A stretch of DNA of 35,949 bases, from the NCBI GenBank assembly GCA_902769875.1, contig CACXQV010000042.1, positions 1 through 35,949 of the forward strand, given 5' to 3'. This document shows positions 16,250 through 24,128 of the stretch, one piece after another. This DNA is from an uncultured Bacteroidia bacterium (GTDB lineage Bacteria; Bacteroidota; Bacteroidia; Bacteroidales; F082). Under the pieces are notes generated by a model. The model made no database searches. It saw nothing but the letters and a program-made list of their open reading frames with translations, and was not told where the DNA came from. Numbering within the stretch: position 1 is the first letter of the stretch; each line of letters begins with the position of its first letter. The position numbers and the translations under genes are program-made.

Positions 16250-19200
16250 TGGACAAGAATTTACTTCAAAAAGCAAAGGCGCCCATGATTGCCTTGATTC
16301 AAACCAAAAACATCTTGAAAACCAACAATTTGAAAACCAAAACGAAACGCACCTTCGCGCTACTCTTGATGCTCGGCCTGCTCGCACCATTTGCGGCTTG
16401 GGCACAAACTTATCCGAAATTTTATGAGTTTGACAGTGACTCTAATGGTTCAATCAACAAAAACGAAATGTGCATCTTTTTCCAAGACTCTACTTTCTGC
16501 AATTTCATTTTTGATGCAGTCGATGCGGACAAAAACGGCAGTTTGTCACTTGAAGAAGTAAAATCTTTCAGCGATAAAGGGATGGATTGTAATAATCGTG
16601 GAATTACCTCACTTGCTGGCATCGAGTTGTTCGAGGAGTTGCCGACAATCAAATGCAGCAACAATTCTTTAACTGAAATTGATTTGAGTTACAACATTCT
16701 TGTTTCACAACTTGAATGTTACGGCAACCAAATTTCGGGCGATAAGATGGACGCTCTCATCACAAGTCTTCCACAAGCAACGGATGGCATTTTTATCGTC
16801 ACAGACTTGCAAAACACTAACGAACAAAATATTTGCACAACAACCCAGGTTGCTGCGGCACTTACACGGGGTTGGGTTGTTTATGCCATCAATGGTGAAG
16901 AAACTGTTCTTTACGAGGGTGAGGAAGTGTTTGGTGGCGGCAGCGGCACGGAAACCAACCCCTACATCATCGCCACCACCGACGATATGGATGCCTTGGC
17001 CTCCCAAGTGAACGGCGGCAACAACTACAGCGGCATCTATTTCCTGATGACCGACGACCTCGACTATTCGGAGAAAGATTATACGCCCATTGGTGGCGAC
17101 AACAAACCATTCTGCGGCACCTTCGACGGCAACGGCCACACCATCAGCAACATAAACATCGATGCGGGATATGGTGGGATGTTTCAAGGTGTTTTTGGCT
17201 CTGTCTACGGCGGCACGGTAAAAAGCCTTACCCTCGACCAAAGCAGCATCGCTGGCGACAGTTTCATTGGTGGCATTGCTGGAGGCATAACCAATGCCAT
17301 CATCGATAATTGTCACAACAAGAGTACTGTTAGTGTAACAGAGGATGGCACCTATAGATGGTTTATTGGCGGTATCGCAGGACAAGCTTCAGGCAACTGC
17401 ATCATCAGCAACTGCCAAAATTCGGGCGACATACTGGGTGTGGAAGAATATGGCGGCGGCATCGTCGGTCAAACCGATCACAACGTAACCATCAGCAACT
17501 GCCAAAATTCGGGGAAGATTTTGGGAAAGAACACAATTGGCGGCATTGTTGGAGATTCTTACAACACTACCATCAACAATTGCTCGAATTCAGATGTTAT
17601 TCAAGTAAGGGGAGATTATAGTGGCGGCATCGTTGGATGGGCAAGAAATAGTACTATCAGCAACTGCCAATGCTCTGGAACAATTTATGGTTTCAACTCT
17701 GTTGGCGGCATTGTGGGAAAAGCGGAACACAACACCATCATTGAAAATTGCGTAACCACGATGGTGGTCATCGCATATTTTGACAATGGAGGCGGTATCG
17801 TCGCCTGGACAGAAGACAGCACTATCAGCAACTGCCTGAATTTGGGGGATTTGGGTGCACACTCAGATAAAGGCTATATCGCCGGAATGAACATAAACTC
17901 AACCTTCACTAACAATTATTATTACTATGGATTCGGCGGCATTAATGGCAGCGATGTGGAAGGGCAAGCCCAGCGCGGCTATGCCATTGAGCCTCAACAC
18001 CCGCTCGGCATCAGCCTTGAAGGGAGCATCGGCGTGTTCTACGACGGCAAGGTCTATGCAGGTGAGAATCAAGAGGCTATCGTGGGTTTTGAGGTCACAG
18101 GCTCCTCCATCGTGCCTCAATGCCTCACCTTGAGTGCAGGAACCTACACCGACACCGACGACGACACCTACACCATCACCATGCCCGCCGAGGACATCAC
18201 CGTGAGCGGCAACATCGTGGAGCAGTATGGAATGTTCTATGAGATTCCTTGCAATGGCGACACTACGGCCACGGTGATTTACGATATTTCCTACGACACA
18301 CTCGACTATGCTGGCATTGAGGATTTTGAATATGGAGGCATCCAATACACCGTTACCGCCATTGCCGACGGAGCCTTCGATGGCCTTGACAACTTGATGG
18401 GCATATACTGCCACTCGAACATCAGCACCATCGGCGACTATGCCTTCCGCAACTGCACGGGCATCGACTATTTCGGATTCTACCGCACCCACACGCCGCC
18501 CACATTGGGCGAAGGCGTGTTTGAAGGACTACGCATCGACACCTTGTCGATTACGGTGCCTTTCTGTTCGCAATACGACTATGACCAACACGCTGTCTTT
18601 GGGCAGTTCGGAGAAATCTTCGGCAACGAGGCTTGTGAGTATAACTTCTATAACGTAGCGGACGACAACCAATGGTCGAACCCAGCCAACTGGCGAAATG
18701 CCGACTACGAGACTTGCACCGAGGCTCCCGGCGCTGATGCAAGGGTGGCCATCTTCGCCGACTGCGAGATTGGCGCGGACGTTACGGTAGGCTCCATCAC
18801 CATAGGCGGTTATTATGATGAAGAGTATGGGTGTTACGAGCACCTCACGGTGAAAGACGGCGCGACGCTCACCGCCACGAGCTTCATCTATAACAGCGGC
18901 GACGCTCGCAACTTCATCATCGAGGACGGGGCGCAAGTCTATCATCCCAACACGGGTGCGCAGGCCACGGTGGAGAAGAACATCACGGCTTATACGCCCA
19001 ACACCAAGGATGGTTGGCATTTGGTCAGTTCGCCCGCCATCGAGAGTTTTGCGCCCACGGCGGACAACGGCTTCATAGCCAACGAATACGACCTGTATTA
19101 TTACCACGAGCCGACACATTATTGGCGAAACCACAAGGATTGCACCAACAATACAGACCCAGGCTTCGGCATCGAGCCGCTGAAAGGCTACCTTTACGCC

Positions 19201-20241
19201 AACAGCGCCAACGACACCCTCAGCCTGAAGGGAACGCTGCGCACGGCCACCGAAACGGTGAGTGTGCCTTTGAGCTACACCGACGGCATCGCCTTGGCAG
19301 GCTTCAACCTTGTGGGCAACCCCTTTGCGCACAACGTGACGAGCTTCACGGGCAGCAATGTGGCCACGGAAGTCTACCGCATGAACGGCGATGGCAACGA
19401 TTTGATGGTAGGCACGATAGGCGCTGCCAATCCGCTGCTTCCCGGCGAGGGCTTCTTCGTGAAGGCCACAGGCGACGAGGCTTCCATCACTTTCAACAGC
19501 CGCGCCGCCAACGCTGAGCGGTCGCTGAGCCTGTCGAAGGGTCGCATCAACATGGAACTCAGCGAGAACGGCCTCATTGTCGACCGCTTCATCCTGAAGC
19601 GCGACGGCGCACCTTTGGAGAAATTCACGCTGAACGAGAACAGCACAAGGATTTTCGCCACCGAGGGCGCACAGGATTGGGCAGTTGCGGTCATTGCGAG
19701 CGAAGCGAAGCAATCCAGCCGCACAGAACAACCCATCAACTTCACGGCGGCCAAGAATGGCACCTACACCCTGACCGTGAACGTGGAGAACATGGATTTG
19801 GACTACCTCCACCTGATTGACAACCTCACTGGCGCGGATGTGGATTTGCTGACTTCCACCCCCGAAACCCTCATTGCGGGCGAAGACCCATTCCGCGAAA
19901 GCGGAAACCTCATTGCGGGCGAAGACCCGCAATCTACGCCCTCGTACACCTTCACCGCCCAGACCACCGACTACGCTTGCCGTTTCCGCTTGGTGTTTTC
20001 CGTTGGCGAGGCAGGCGAGGCCGCCTGCGAACCTGATGCGCCGTTTGCCTTCGTCAGCAACGGCAACATCATCGTCAATGGCGAGGGCATACTTCAGGTG
20101 ATTGACATAACGGGGCGCGTCATCATTTCCGCTGGCGGACACACGCGGTGCGTCACCACAAGCGGAATGCCTGCGGGTGTCTATGTCTTGCGCTTGATTG
20201 ACGGGGAGGACGTCAGGACGCAGAAGATTGTCATTGAATGA
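16250..20241 (+). CDS. Giant T9SS cargo: EF-hand loops, GLUG repeats, BspA-type LRR, C-terminal sorting domain
   Basis: A secreted protein of about 1330 residues. ATG 16250 is preferred because 16207 would leave almost no leader. The signal peptide core is RTFALLLMLGLLAPFAAWAQ. Right after it come two EF-hand-type calcium loops (DSDSNGSINKNE and DADKNGSLSLEE), then a short leucine-rich stretch. At about 225-590 there are repeated GLUG motifs (GGIAGQASGNCIISNC, GGIVGQTDHNVTISNC, GGIVGWARNSTISNC and more), likely a beta-helix. A BspA-like LRR segment (ITAIADGAFDGLDNL-like) follows at about 690-740, then beta-rich repeats common in Bacteroidales secreted proteins (GWHLVSSPA, GFNLVGNPFAHN). The C-terminus (ILQVIDITGRVI ... 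PAGVYVLRLID) is a T9SS sorting domain without the usual YPNP start. Three dispersed repeat insertions lie in frame near the 3' end. An adhesin role is inference. Confidence 0.88.
19518..19545. repeat. Dispersed repeat inside CDS (CTGAGCCTGTCGAA type)
   Basis: The core CTGAGCCTGTCGAA (19525-19538) is flanked by GGTCG/GGTCGC and encodes ERSLSLSKG in frame. The same 14 bases occur at 29577-29590 inside another gene. This core belongs to a short repeat type I have seen scattered in many bacterial genomes. Confidence 0.6.
19690..19716. repeat. Dispersed repeat inside CDS (CATTGCGAGCGAAGCGAAGC type)
   Basis: The segment begins GTCATTGCGAGCGAAGCGAA and ends GCAATCC, with ATTGC/GCAAT ends as inverted arms. 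It is translated in frame as VIASEAKQSS. The sequence type is a widely scattered short palindromic repeat in bacteria. Here it sits inside the giant cargo gene without breaking the frame. Confidence 0.65.
19870..19932. repeat. Two direct copies of CTCATTGCGGGCGAAGACCC around a hairpin
   Basis: The 20-base unit is at 19870-19889 and 19909-19928. Between the copies lies a perfect small hairpin TTCCGC-GAAA-GCGGAA (19891-19906). The second copy extends into an 8-bp inverted repeat ATTGCGGG (19912-19919) / CCCGCAAT (19925-19932). It encodes the repeated LIAGEDP in frame. Confidence 0.65.
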
Positions 20242-20251
20242 TTTGGAAACA

Positions 20252-20283
20252 AAAAAAGCAGCAGAGATTTCTGCTGCTTTTTT
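20252..20283. terminator. Bidirectional terminator between the giant cargo gene and tRNA-Pro
   Basis: A 13-bp stem AAAAAAGCAGCAG (20252-20264) / CTGCTGCTTTTTT (20271-20283) with a 6-base loop. It serves the plus-strand gene ending at 20241 and, read the other way, the minus-strand tRNA whose 3' end is at 20285. Confidence 0.85.
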
Positions 20284-20284
20284 G

Positions 20285-20358
20285 TCGGAGTGGCCCGACT
20301 CGAACGGGCGACCGCTTGCACCCCATGCAAGAATGCTAGCCAACTGCACCACACCCCG
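20285..20358 (-). tRNA. tRNA-Pro (anticodon GGG)
   Basis: Read on the minus strand, the mature tRNA starts CGGGGTG, pairing with CACTCCG at the 3' side (one G-T pair), with discriminator A. The D-stem is GTGC/GCAT. The anticodon stem is CTTGC/GCAAG with loop ATGGGGT, giving anticodon GGG, which reads proline CCC/CCU codons. The T-arm is GCCCG-TTCGAGT-CGGGC. The 3' CCA is not encoded. The 5' edge of the gene lies inside a 20-bp tandem duplication. Confidence 0.93.
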
Positions 20359-20390
20359 ATTGCCTTAGCCACACCCCGATTGCCTTAGCG
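20351..20390. repeat. 20-bp tandem duplication covering the 5' edge of tRNA-Pro
   Basis: ACACCCCGATTGCCTTAGC followed by C or G occurs twice in direct succession (20351-20370 and 20371-20390), 19 of 20 bases identical. Each copy holds the first bases of the tRNA (CGGGGTGT on the minus strand) plus 11 leader bases, so a false tRNA start lies in the precursor leader. Confidence 0.85.
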
Positions 20391-20394
20391 GCTG

Positions 20395-20402
20395 CAAAGA
20401 TA
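20395..20402 (-). promoter_or_regulatory. -7 promoter box for tRNA-Pro (TATCTTTG on minus strand)
   Basis: CAAAGATA on the plus strand is TATCTTTG on the minus strand, matching TAnnTTTG. It predicts a transcript start near 20388, so the precursor would include one duplicated copy of the tRNA edge. Confidence 0.55.
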
Positions 20403-20444
20403 CGAATGTTTTTCGAATTGTTGTTCACTTTACGAAAAAAAAGT

Positions 20445-20452
20445 TACTTTTG
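20445..20452 (+). promoter_or_regulatory. -7 promoter box for trxB (TACTTTTG)
   Basis: TACTTTTG matches TAnnTTTG, 48 bases before the ATG at 20501. It is divergent from the tRNA promoter 42 bases away. Confidence 0.55.
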
Positions 20453-20500
20453 CAGAAAAATAACTCTAACCCCTAAACTCCAAACTCTAAACTTAGAAAT

Positions 20501-21442
20501 ATGGAACACATTGAATGTCTGATAATTGGCTCTGGCCCAGCGGGCTACACAGCAGCCATCTACACGGGTCGCGCCGACGTGAAAACTGTCATTTATGAGG
20601 GTATGCAACCCGGCGGACAGCTTACCCAAACCACCGAAATCGAGAATTTTCCGGGTTATCCCAACGGAATCACCGGCCCTGAAATGATGGAGGAAATCCG
20701 TCAGCAGGCCTTGCGCTTTGGCGCCGAAATCCGCGAAGGCGAGGTGACGGGCATCGATGTCAGCCAGCGCCCCTTCAAGGTGACGACGGAATACAATGGC
20801 GAAATCTTGGCCGACAGTATCATCGTTTCTACGGGTGCGGCGGCACGTTATCTCGGTTTGCCCACCGAGGAAGAATTCAAGGGCGGCGGCGTTTCGGCTT
20901 GCGCCACTTGCGACGGCTTCTTCTACAAAGGCAAGGACGTGGCGGTGGTTGGCGGCGGTGACACGGCCTGCGAAGATGCCACTTATTTGGCCAAGCTCTG
21001 CAACAAGGTCTATCTCATCGTCCGCCGTGACGTGCTTCGTGCCTCCAAGGCCATGCAACATCGCGTTTTGAACACGCCCAACATCGAGGTCTTGTGGAAA
21101 CACCAAACCAAGGAACTCTTCGGCGAACAGCAAGGCTTTATGAAGAAGCTGAAAGGTGCCGTGCTCTACCACAGCGACACCAAGGAGGAGCGCACCATCT
21201 ATGTGGATGGTTTCTTCGAGGCCATCGGCCACACGCCCAACACCGAACCGTTCAAAGGCATCCTCGATATGGACGCGGAAGGCTATATCATCACCAAGCC
21301 CAAGTCGACGGCCACCAACGTGGAAGGCATCTTCGCTTGCGGCGACTGTCAGGACCGCACTTATCGTCAGGCCATCGTGGCTGCCGGAACGGGTGCCATG
21401 GCTGGGATTGAAGTGGAGCGGTTTTTGGCGGAGAATAAATGA
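20501..21442 (+). CDS. trxB: Thioredoxin-disulfide reductase
   Basis: A 313-residue cytosolic flavoenzyme that uses NADPH to reduce thioredoxin. The FAD-binding motif GSGPAG is at residues 10-15. The redox-active CATC pair is at C134 and C137 (VSACATCDGFF), the NADPH-binding motif GGGDTA is at 151-156, and the C-terminal FAD motif is GIFACGDCQDRTYRQAI. Length and motif order are those of the bacterial low-molecular-weight enzyme. The stop overlaps the next start by ATGA, so the GSCFA gene is probably translated together with it. Confidence 0.96.
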   Translation: MEHIECLIIGSGPAGYTAAIYTGRADVKTVIYEGMQPGGQLTQTTEIENFPGYPNGITGPEMMEEIRQQALRFGAEIREGEVTGIDVSQRPFKVTTEYNGEILADSIIVSTGAAARYLGLPTEEEFKGGGVSACATCDGFFYKGKDVAVVGGGDTACEDATYLAKLCNKVYLIVRRDVLRASKAMQHRVLNTPNIEVLWKHQTKELFGEQQGFMKKLKGAVLYHSDTKEERTIYVDGFFEAIGHTPNTEPFKGILDMDAEGYIITKPKSTATNVEGIFACGDCQDRTYRQAIVAAGTGAMAGIEVERFLAENK

Positions 21443-22392
21443 TTTTTCAGACCGAAATAAAAATCCGACCTTTAGAGCAAACCATTCGTTATGGCGATGG
21501 TTTGCTCTATTTGGGTTCCTGCTTCGCCGATGAGGTTGGGAATCTATGTAAAGGATTAGGATTCAATGTTTTGGTGAATCCTTTCGGCGTGCTTTACAAT
21601 CCTGCCAGTATTGCCCAAGCAGTGGAAAGGTTGGGCAGCGAAAGACCATTCACCCACGATGAAGTGATAGAGGTTGGCGAGGGGCAATACTGCACTTTCA
21701 GCCACAACACGGCCTTTTGGAATGCGTCTGAAACGTCTCTTTTGGAGCAAGTGAACGGAAACCTGAAAGCGGCTCACGAGCATTTCATGGAATCAAGGTG
21801 GATTATTGTGAGTTTAGGCACTTCATGGGTTTTCCGATGCAAGGAAAGCAGTCAGGTGGTTTCGAATTGCCATAAATTGCCCGCCAATTTGTTTGAAAGG
21901 CAGTTTTTGCCGGTGGAGCAATCGGCGCAATATCTTTCAGAAATCGTTCGGCAATATCCCGAAAAGCAGTTCATCTTCACCGTGTCGCCATTGCGTCATC
22001 TGAAAGACGGCTTTCACGAGAACCAGCTGAGCAAGGCGGCTTTGCTATTGGCTGTAAATCAAGTATGTACGCAATTTGATAACGCGCATTATTTCCCCGC
22101 TTACGAAATCCTGTTGGACGAGCTGCGCGACTATCGTTTCTACAAGGAAGACATGGTGCATCCCACCGGGCAGGCGGTGCGTTACATTTGGGGACGCTTC
22201 ATCGACTTCGCCATCGACTCGAAGGAAAAACCCGCCATGCAAGCCGCCGCCGAATTGAAACAGATGCTTCAACATAGGCCGATGTTTCCTGAGAGTGAGG
22301 CATTTAGGAAGTTTGAGGCACAAAGGGAAAGAAAAATGGCAGACCTGCGACATGAGTACCCGAAGGTCGTTATTGAAAACTTGTTTGATTAG
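21439..22392 (+). CDS. GSCFA-domain protein (SGNH/GDSL-like)
   Basis: A 317-residue protein of the GSCFA family, named after the motif seen here as YLGSCFADEVG near residue 30. Other conserved parts are NPFGVLYNPASI, WIIVSLGTSWVF, FTVSPLRHLKDG and DMVHPTGQAVRYIWGRF. The S in GSCFA and the D and H in DMVHP would match the catalytic residues of SGNH-type esterases, although the family's substrate is not established. There is no signal peptide, so it is probably cytosolic. It overlaps trxB by 4 bases and is followed by about 300 bases of repeat-rich DNA. Confidence 0.9.
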   Translation: MIFQTEIKIRPLEQTIRYGDGLLYLGSCFADEVGNLCKGLGFNVLVNPFGVLYNPASIAQAVERLGSERPFTHDEVIEVGEGQYCTFSHNTAFWNASETSLLEQVNGNLKAAHEHFMESRWIIVSLGTSWVFRCKESSQVVSNCHKLPANLFERQFLPVEQSAQYLSEIVRQYPEKQFIFTVSPLRHLKDGFHENQLSKAALLLAVNQVCTQFDNAHYFPAYEILLDELRDYRFYKEDMVHPTGQAVRYIWGRFIDFAIDSKEKPAMQAAAELKQMLQHRPMFPESEAFRKFEAQRERKMADLRHEYPKVVIENLFD

Positions 22393-22457
22393 GCTTGTAG
22401 CGGGCTCCAAACTTCAGGTGCTTTTCGGAGTGGATGGAAAAAAGGAAACCAAAATAA

Positions 22458-22540
22458 CACGAATTGCCATAAATTATCCATAAATTGTCACAAAATTCAA
22501 TTTATGAAGCAATTCGTGATAAATTGCTGATAATTTGTGT
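22458..22540. repeat. Nested AT-rich inverted repeats (CACGAATTGC / GCAATTCGTG)
   Basis: Perfect 10-bp arms lie at 22458-22467 and 22509-22518. AAATTATC (22471-22478) / GATAATTT (22529-22536) form a second pair, and ATAAATTG appears twice in direct orientation with one reverse copy CAATTTAT (22498-22505). It resembles a non-coding dispersed repeat. No gene seen. Confidence 0.5.
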
Positions 22541-22632
22541 TTTGAAAATAATTGGGGTTGTATACGAGCATTTTGAAATGGTATTTTTTCAAAGTTTTTC
22601 AGTGAGCAACTCTCTGTTTCCCAAATTATTCG

Positions 22633-22640
22633 TACCTTTG
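22633..22640 (+). promoter_or_regulatory. Bacteroidota -7 promoter box (TACCTTTG)
   Basis: TACCTTTG matches TAnnTTTG, predicting a transcript start near 22647 and a leader of about 45 bases for the gene at 22692. Confidence 0.6.
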
Positions 22641-22644
22641 CCAC

Positions 22645-22670
22645 CCATTCCGCGACGGAATGGATTTTTT
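22645..22670 (+). promoter_or_regulatory. Leader hairpin followed by T-run (possible attenuator)
   Basis: Stem CCATTCCG (22645-22652) / CGGAATGG (22656-22663) with a three-base loop, followed directly by ATTTTTT. It lies at or just after the predicted transcript start of the pseudouridine synthase gene. It has the shape of a small intrinsic terminator, or of a 5' stabilising hairpin. Confidence 0.45.
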
Positions 22671-22691
22671 ATCACTAATAAATAATTATAA

Positions 22692-24128
22692 ATGACTGAA
22701 AACGAAAAATCTGGCAAGCGTCCGCGCTCCAGAATTGGGGAACCGGAAGAGTTCCAACAGAGAAGGTCCTTCAAATTCTATCACCGCGATGGTGACGAGG
22801 AAGGGCGAGAAGAAAGAAGATTTGGCGACAAGCCGAGAGGTGAACGCCGCTTTGATGACCGTGGCGACCGCCGCTTCGGCGACCGCAAGTTTGGCGACCG
22901 TCCACGTCGCCGCTTCGACGATGATGATCGTCCGCGCCGCAGATTCGATGATGACGACCGTCCACGTCGCCGTTTCGATGACGACCGTCCGCGCCGCCGT
23001 TTTGATGACGACCGTCCGCGTCGCCGTTTCGATGATGATGACCGTCCGCGCCGTCGCTTCGATGACGACCGTCCGCGTGAACGCCGTTTCCACGACGACG
23101 ACCGTCCGCGTCGCAGATTTGATGACGACGACCGTCCACGCCGCCGCTTCGACGATGGCGACCGTCCAAGGTCGCGTCGTTTCGATGACGACAAACCCCG
23201 TGGCGAGCGCCGTTTCGACGACCGTCCGCGCCGCAGGTTCGACGATGACGACCGTCCGCGTGAACGCCGTTTCCGTGATGATGACCGTCCGCGTGGTGGC
23301 CGCCGTTTCGACGAGCGTCCGCGTGGTGGCCGTCCCGAAAACGATGAAGAATCCCGCCGTGGCCGCAAGGGCTATGTCCGCGAAAAGGATCCGTTGTATG
23401 ACCGCCCGAAGGCTACCGGCGAAATCCGCTTGAACAAATACTTGGCCGATTGTGGCATCTGCTCGCGCCGCGAAGCCGACGACCTCATCAAAGCCGGCTG
23501 CGTGATGGTGAACGACGAGGTGATTACCACCATGGGCTATAAGGTGAAGACCGAAGACAAGGTGGTGTATGGTGGCCAAACCCTCAACCGTGAGAAACTG
23601 CGTTACATCCTGCTCAACAAGCCCAAAGGCTACATCACCACGAGCGATGACCCCTACGAGCGCGACACGGTGATGGAACTCGTGCAGAACGCCTGCCCCG
23701 AGCGTGTGTATCCTGTGGGCCGCTTGGACAAGCAAACCACTGGCCTGCTGCTGTTCACCAACGACGGCGACTTGGCCAAAAAACTGACCCACCCGAGCAG
23801 CGAAGTTCCCAAGCTCTATCATGTGATTTTGGACAAGCCTTTGACCAAGAACGACATGCTGCGCATCTCTGAAGGCATCGAGCTTGACGACGGCCCCATC
23901 GCTGCCGACAACATCGCTTACGACCAAGACGACGACAGCAAGAAAAGCATCGGCATCGAACTCCATTCGGGCCGCAACCGCATCGTGCGCCGCATCTTCG
24001 AACATCTTGGCTATGAGGTCACGAAGCTCGACCGCGTGATGTTTGCCGGTCTCGACAAATACAAACTTCCTCGCGGCGAGTGGCGTTTCCTCACCGATCT
24101 GGAAGTGGTCAATTTGAAGAAGATTTGA
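22692..24128 (+). CDS. rRNA pseudouridine synthase (RsuA/RluB type) with Arg/Asp-rich N-terminal extension
   Basis: A 478-residue enzyme that converts a uridine in rRNA to pseudouridine. The C-terminal ~235 residues form the normal protein: an S4 RNA-binding domain at about 245-290 ([20 protein letters not shown]), then the catalytic domain with [19 protein letters not shown], where D346 is the expected catalytic aspartate, and the closing motif [17 protein letters not shown]. Residues 1-242 are an added low-complexity region. From about 45 to 225 it repeats units such as [10 protein letters not shown] and RPRERRF, strongly charged and without hydrophobic core residues, so it is probably disordered and RNA-contacting. 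Similar extensions are known on some Bacteroidota homologues. Whether this is RluB or RsuA in target cannot be read from the sequence. Confidence 0.93.
   Translation: MTENEKSGKRPRSRIGEPEEFQQRRSFKFYHRDGDEEGREERRFGDKPRGERRFDDRGDRRFGDRKFGDRPRRRFDDDDRPRRRFDDDDRPRRRFDDDRPRRRFDDDRPRRRFDDDDRPRRRFDDDRPRERRFHDDDRPRRRFDDDDRPRRRFDDGDRPRSRRFDDDKPRGERRFDDRPRRRFDDDDRPRERRFRDDDRPRGGRRFDERPRGGRPENDEESRRGRKGYVREKDPLYDRPKATGEIRLNKYLADCGICSRREADDLIKAGCVMVNDEVITTMGYKVKTEDKVVYGGQTLNREKLRYILLNKPKGYITTSDDPYERDTVMELVQNACPERVYPVGRLDKQTTGLLLFTNDGDLAKKLTHPSSEVPKLYHVILDKPLTKNDMLRISEGIELDDGPIAADNIAYDQDDDSKKSIGIELHSGRNRIVRRIFEHLGYEVTKLDRVMFAGLDKYKLPRGEWRFLTDLEVVNLKKI
22840..23335 (+). repeat. In-frame DNA repeat tract encoding RPRRRFDDD units
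   Basis: Degenerate units of about 24-33 bases, such as GACGACCGTCCGCGCCGCCG followed by TTTCGATGAC, are repeated roughly fifteen times with varying lengths. Because of the codon periodicity, the opposite strand stays open over the whole gene. The tract is prone to copy-number change by slippage. Confidence 0.8.

Larger units (their letters stand above)
22393..22691. other. Intergenic region between the GSCFA gene and the pseudouridine synthase
   Basis: About 300 bases with no credible gene. It contains the nested AT-rich inverted repeats (22458-22540), a -7 box (22633-22640), and a hairpin with a T-run in the leader (22645-22670). Two short open frames here have no family features. Confidence 0.55.

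Noticed and set aside
18529-20352. 607-codon open frame on the minus strand
   Set aside because: It overlaps the giant T9SS cargo gene, the terminator and the tRNA, and shows no domain. A shadow.
20351-20390. Integration (att) site of a mobile element at tRNA-Pro
   Set aside because: The duplication is at the 5' edge and in tandem; integrases normally use the 3' end, and no integrase or element lies between the copies.
22840-23335. CRISPR-like or non-coding tandem repeat
   Set aside because: Units are of unequal length, have no unique spacers, and keep one reading frame leading into the S4 domain.
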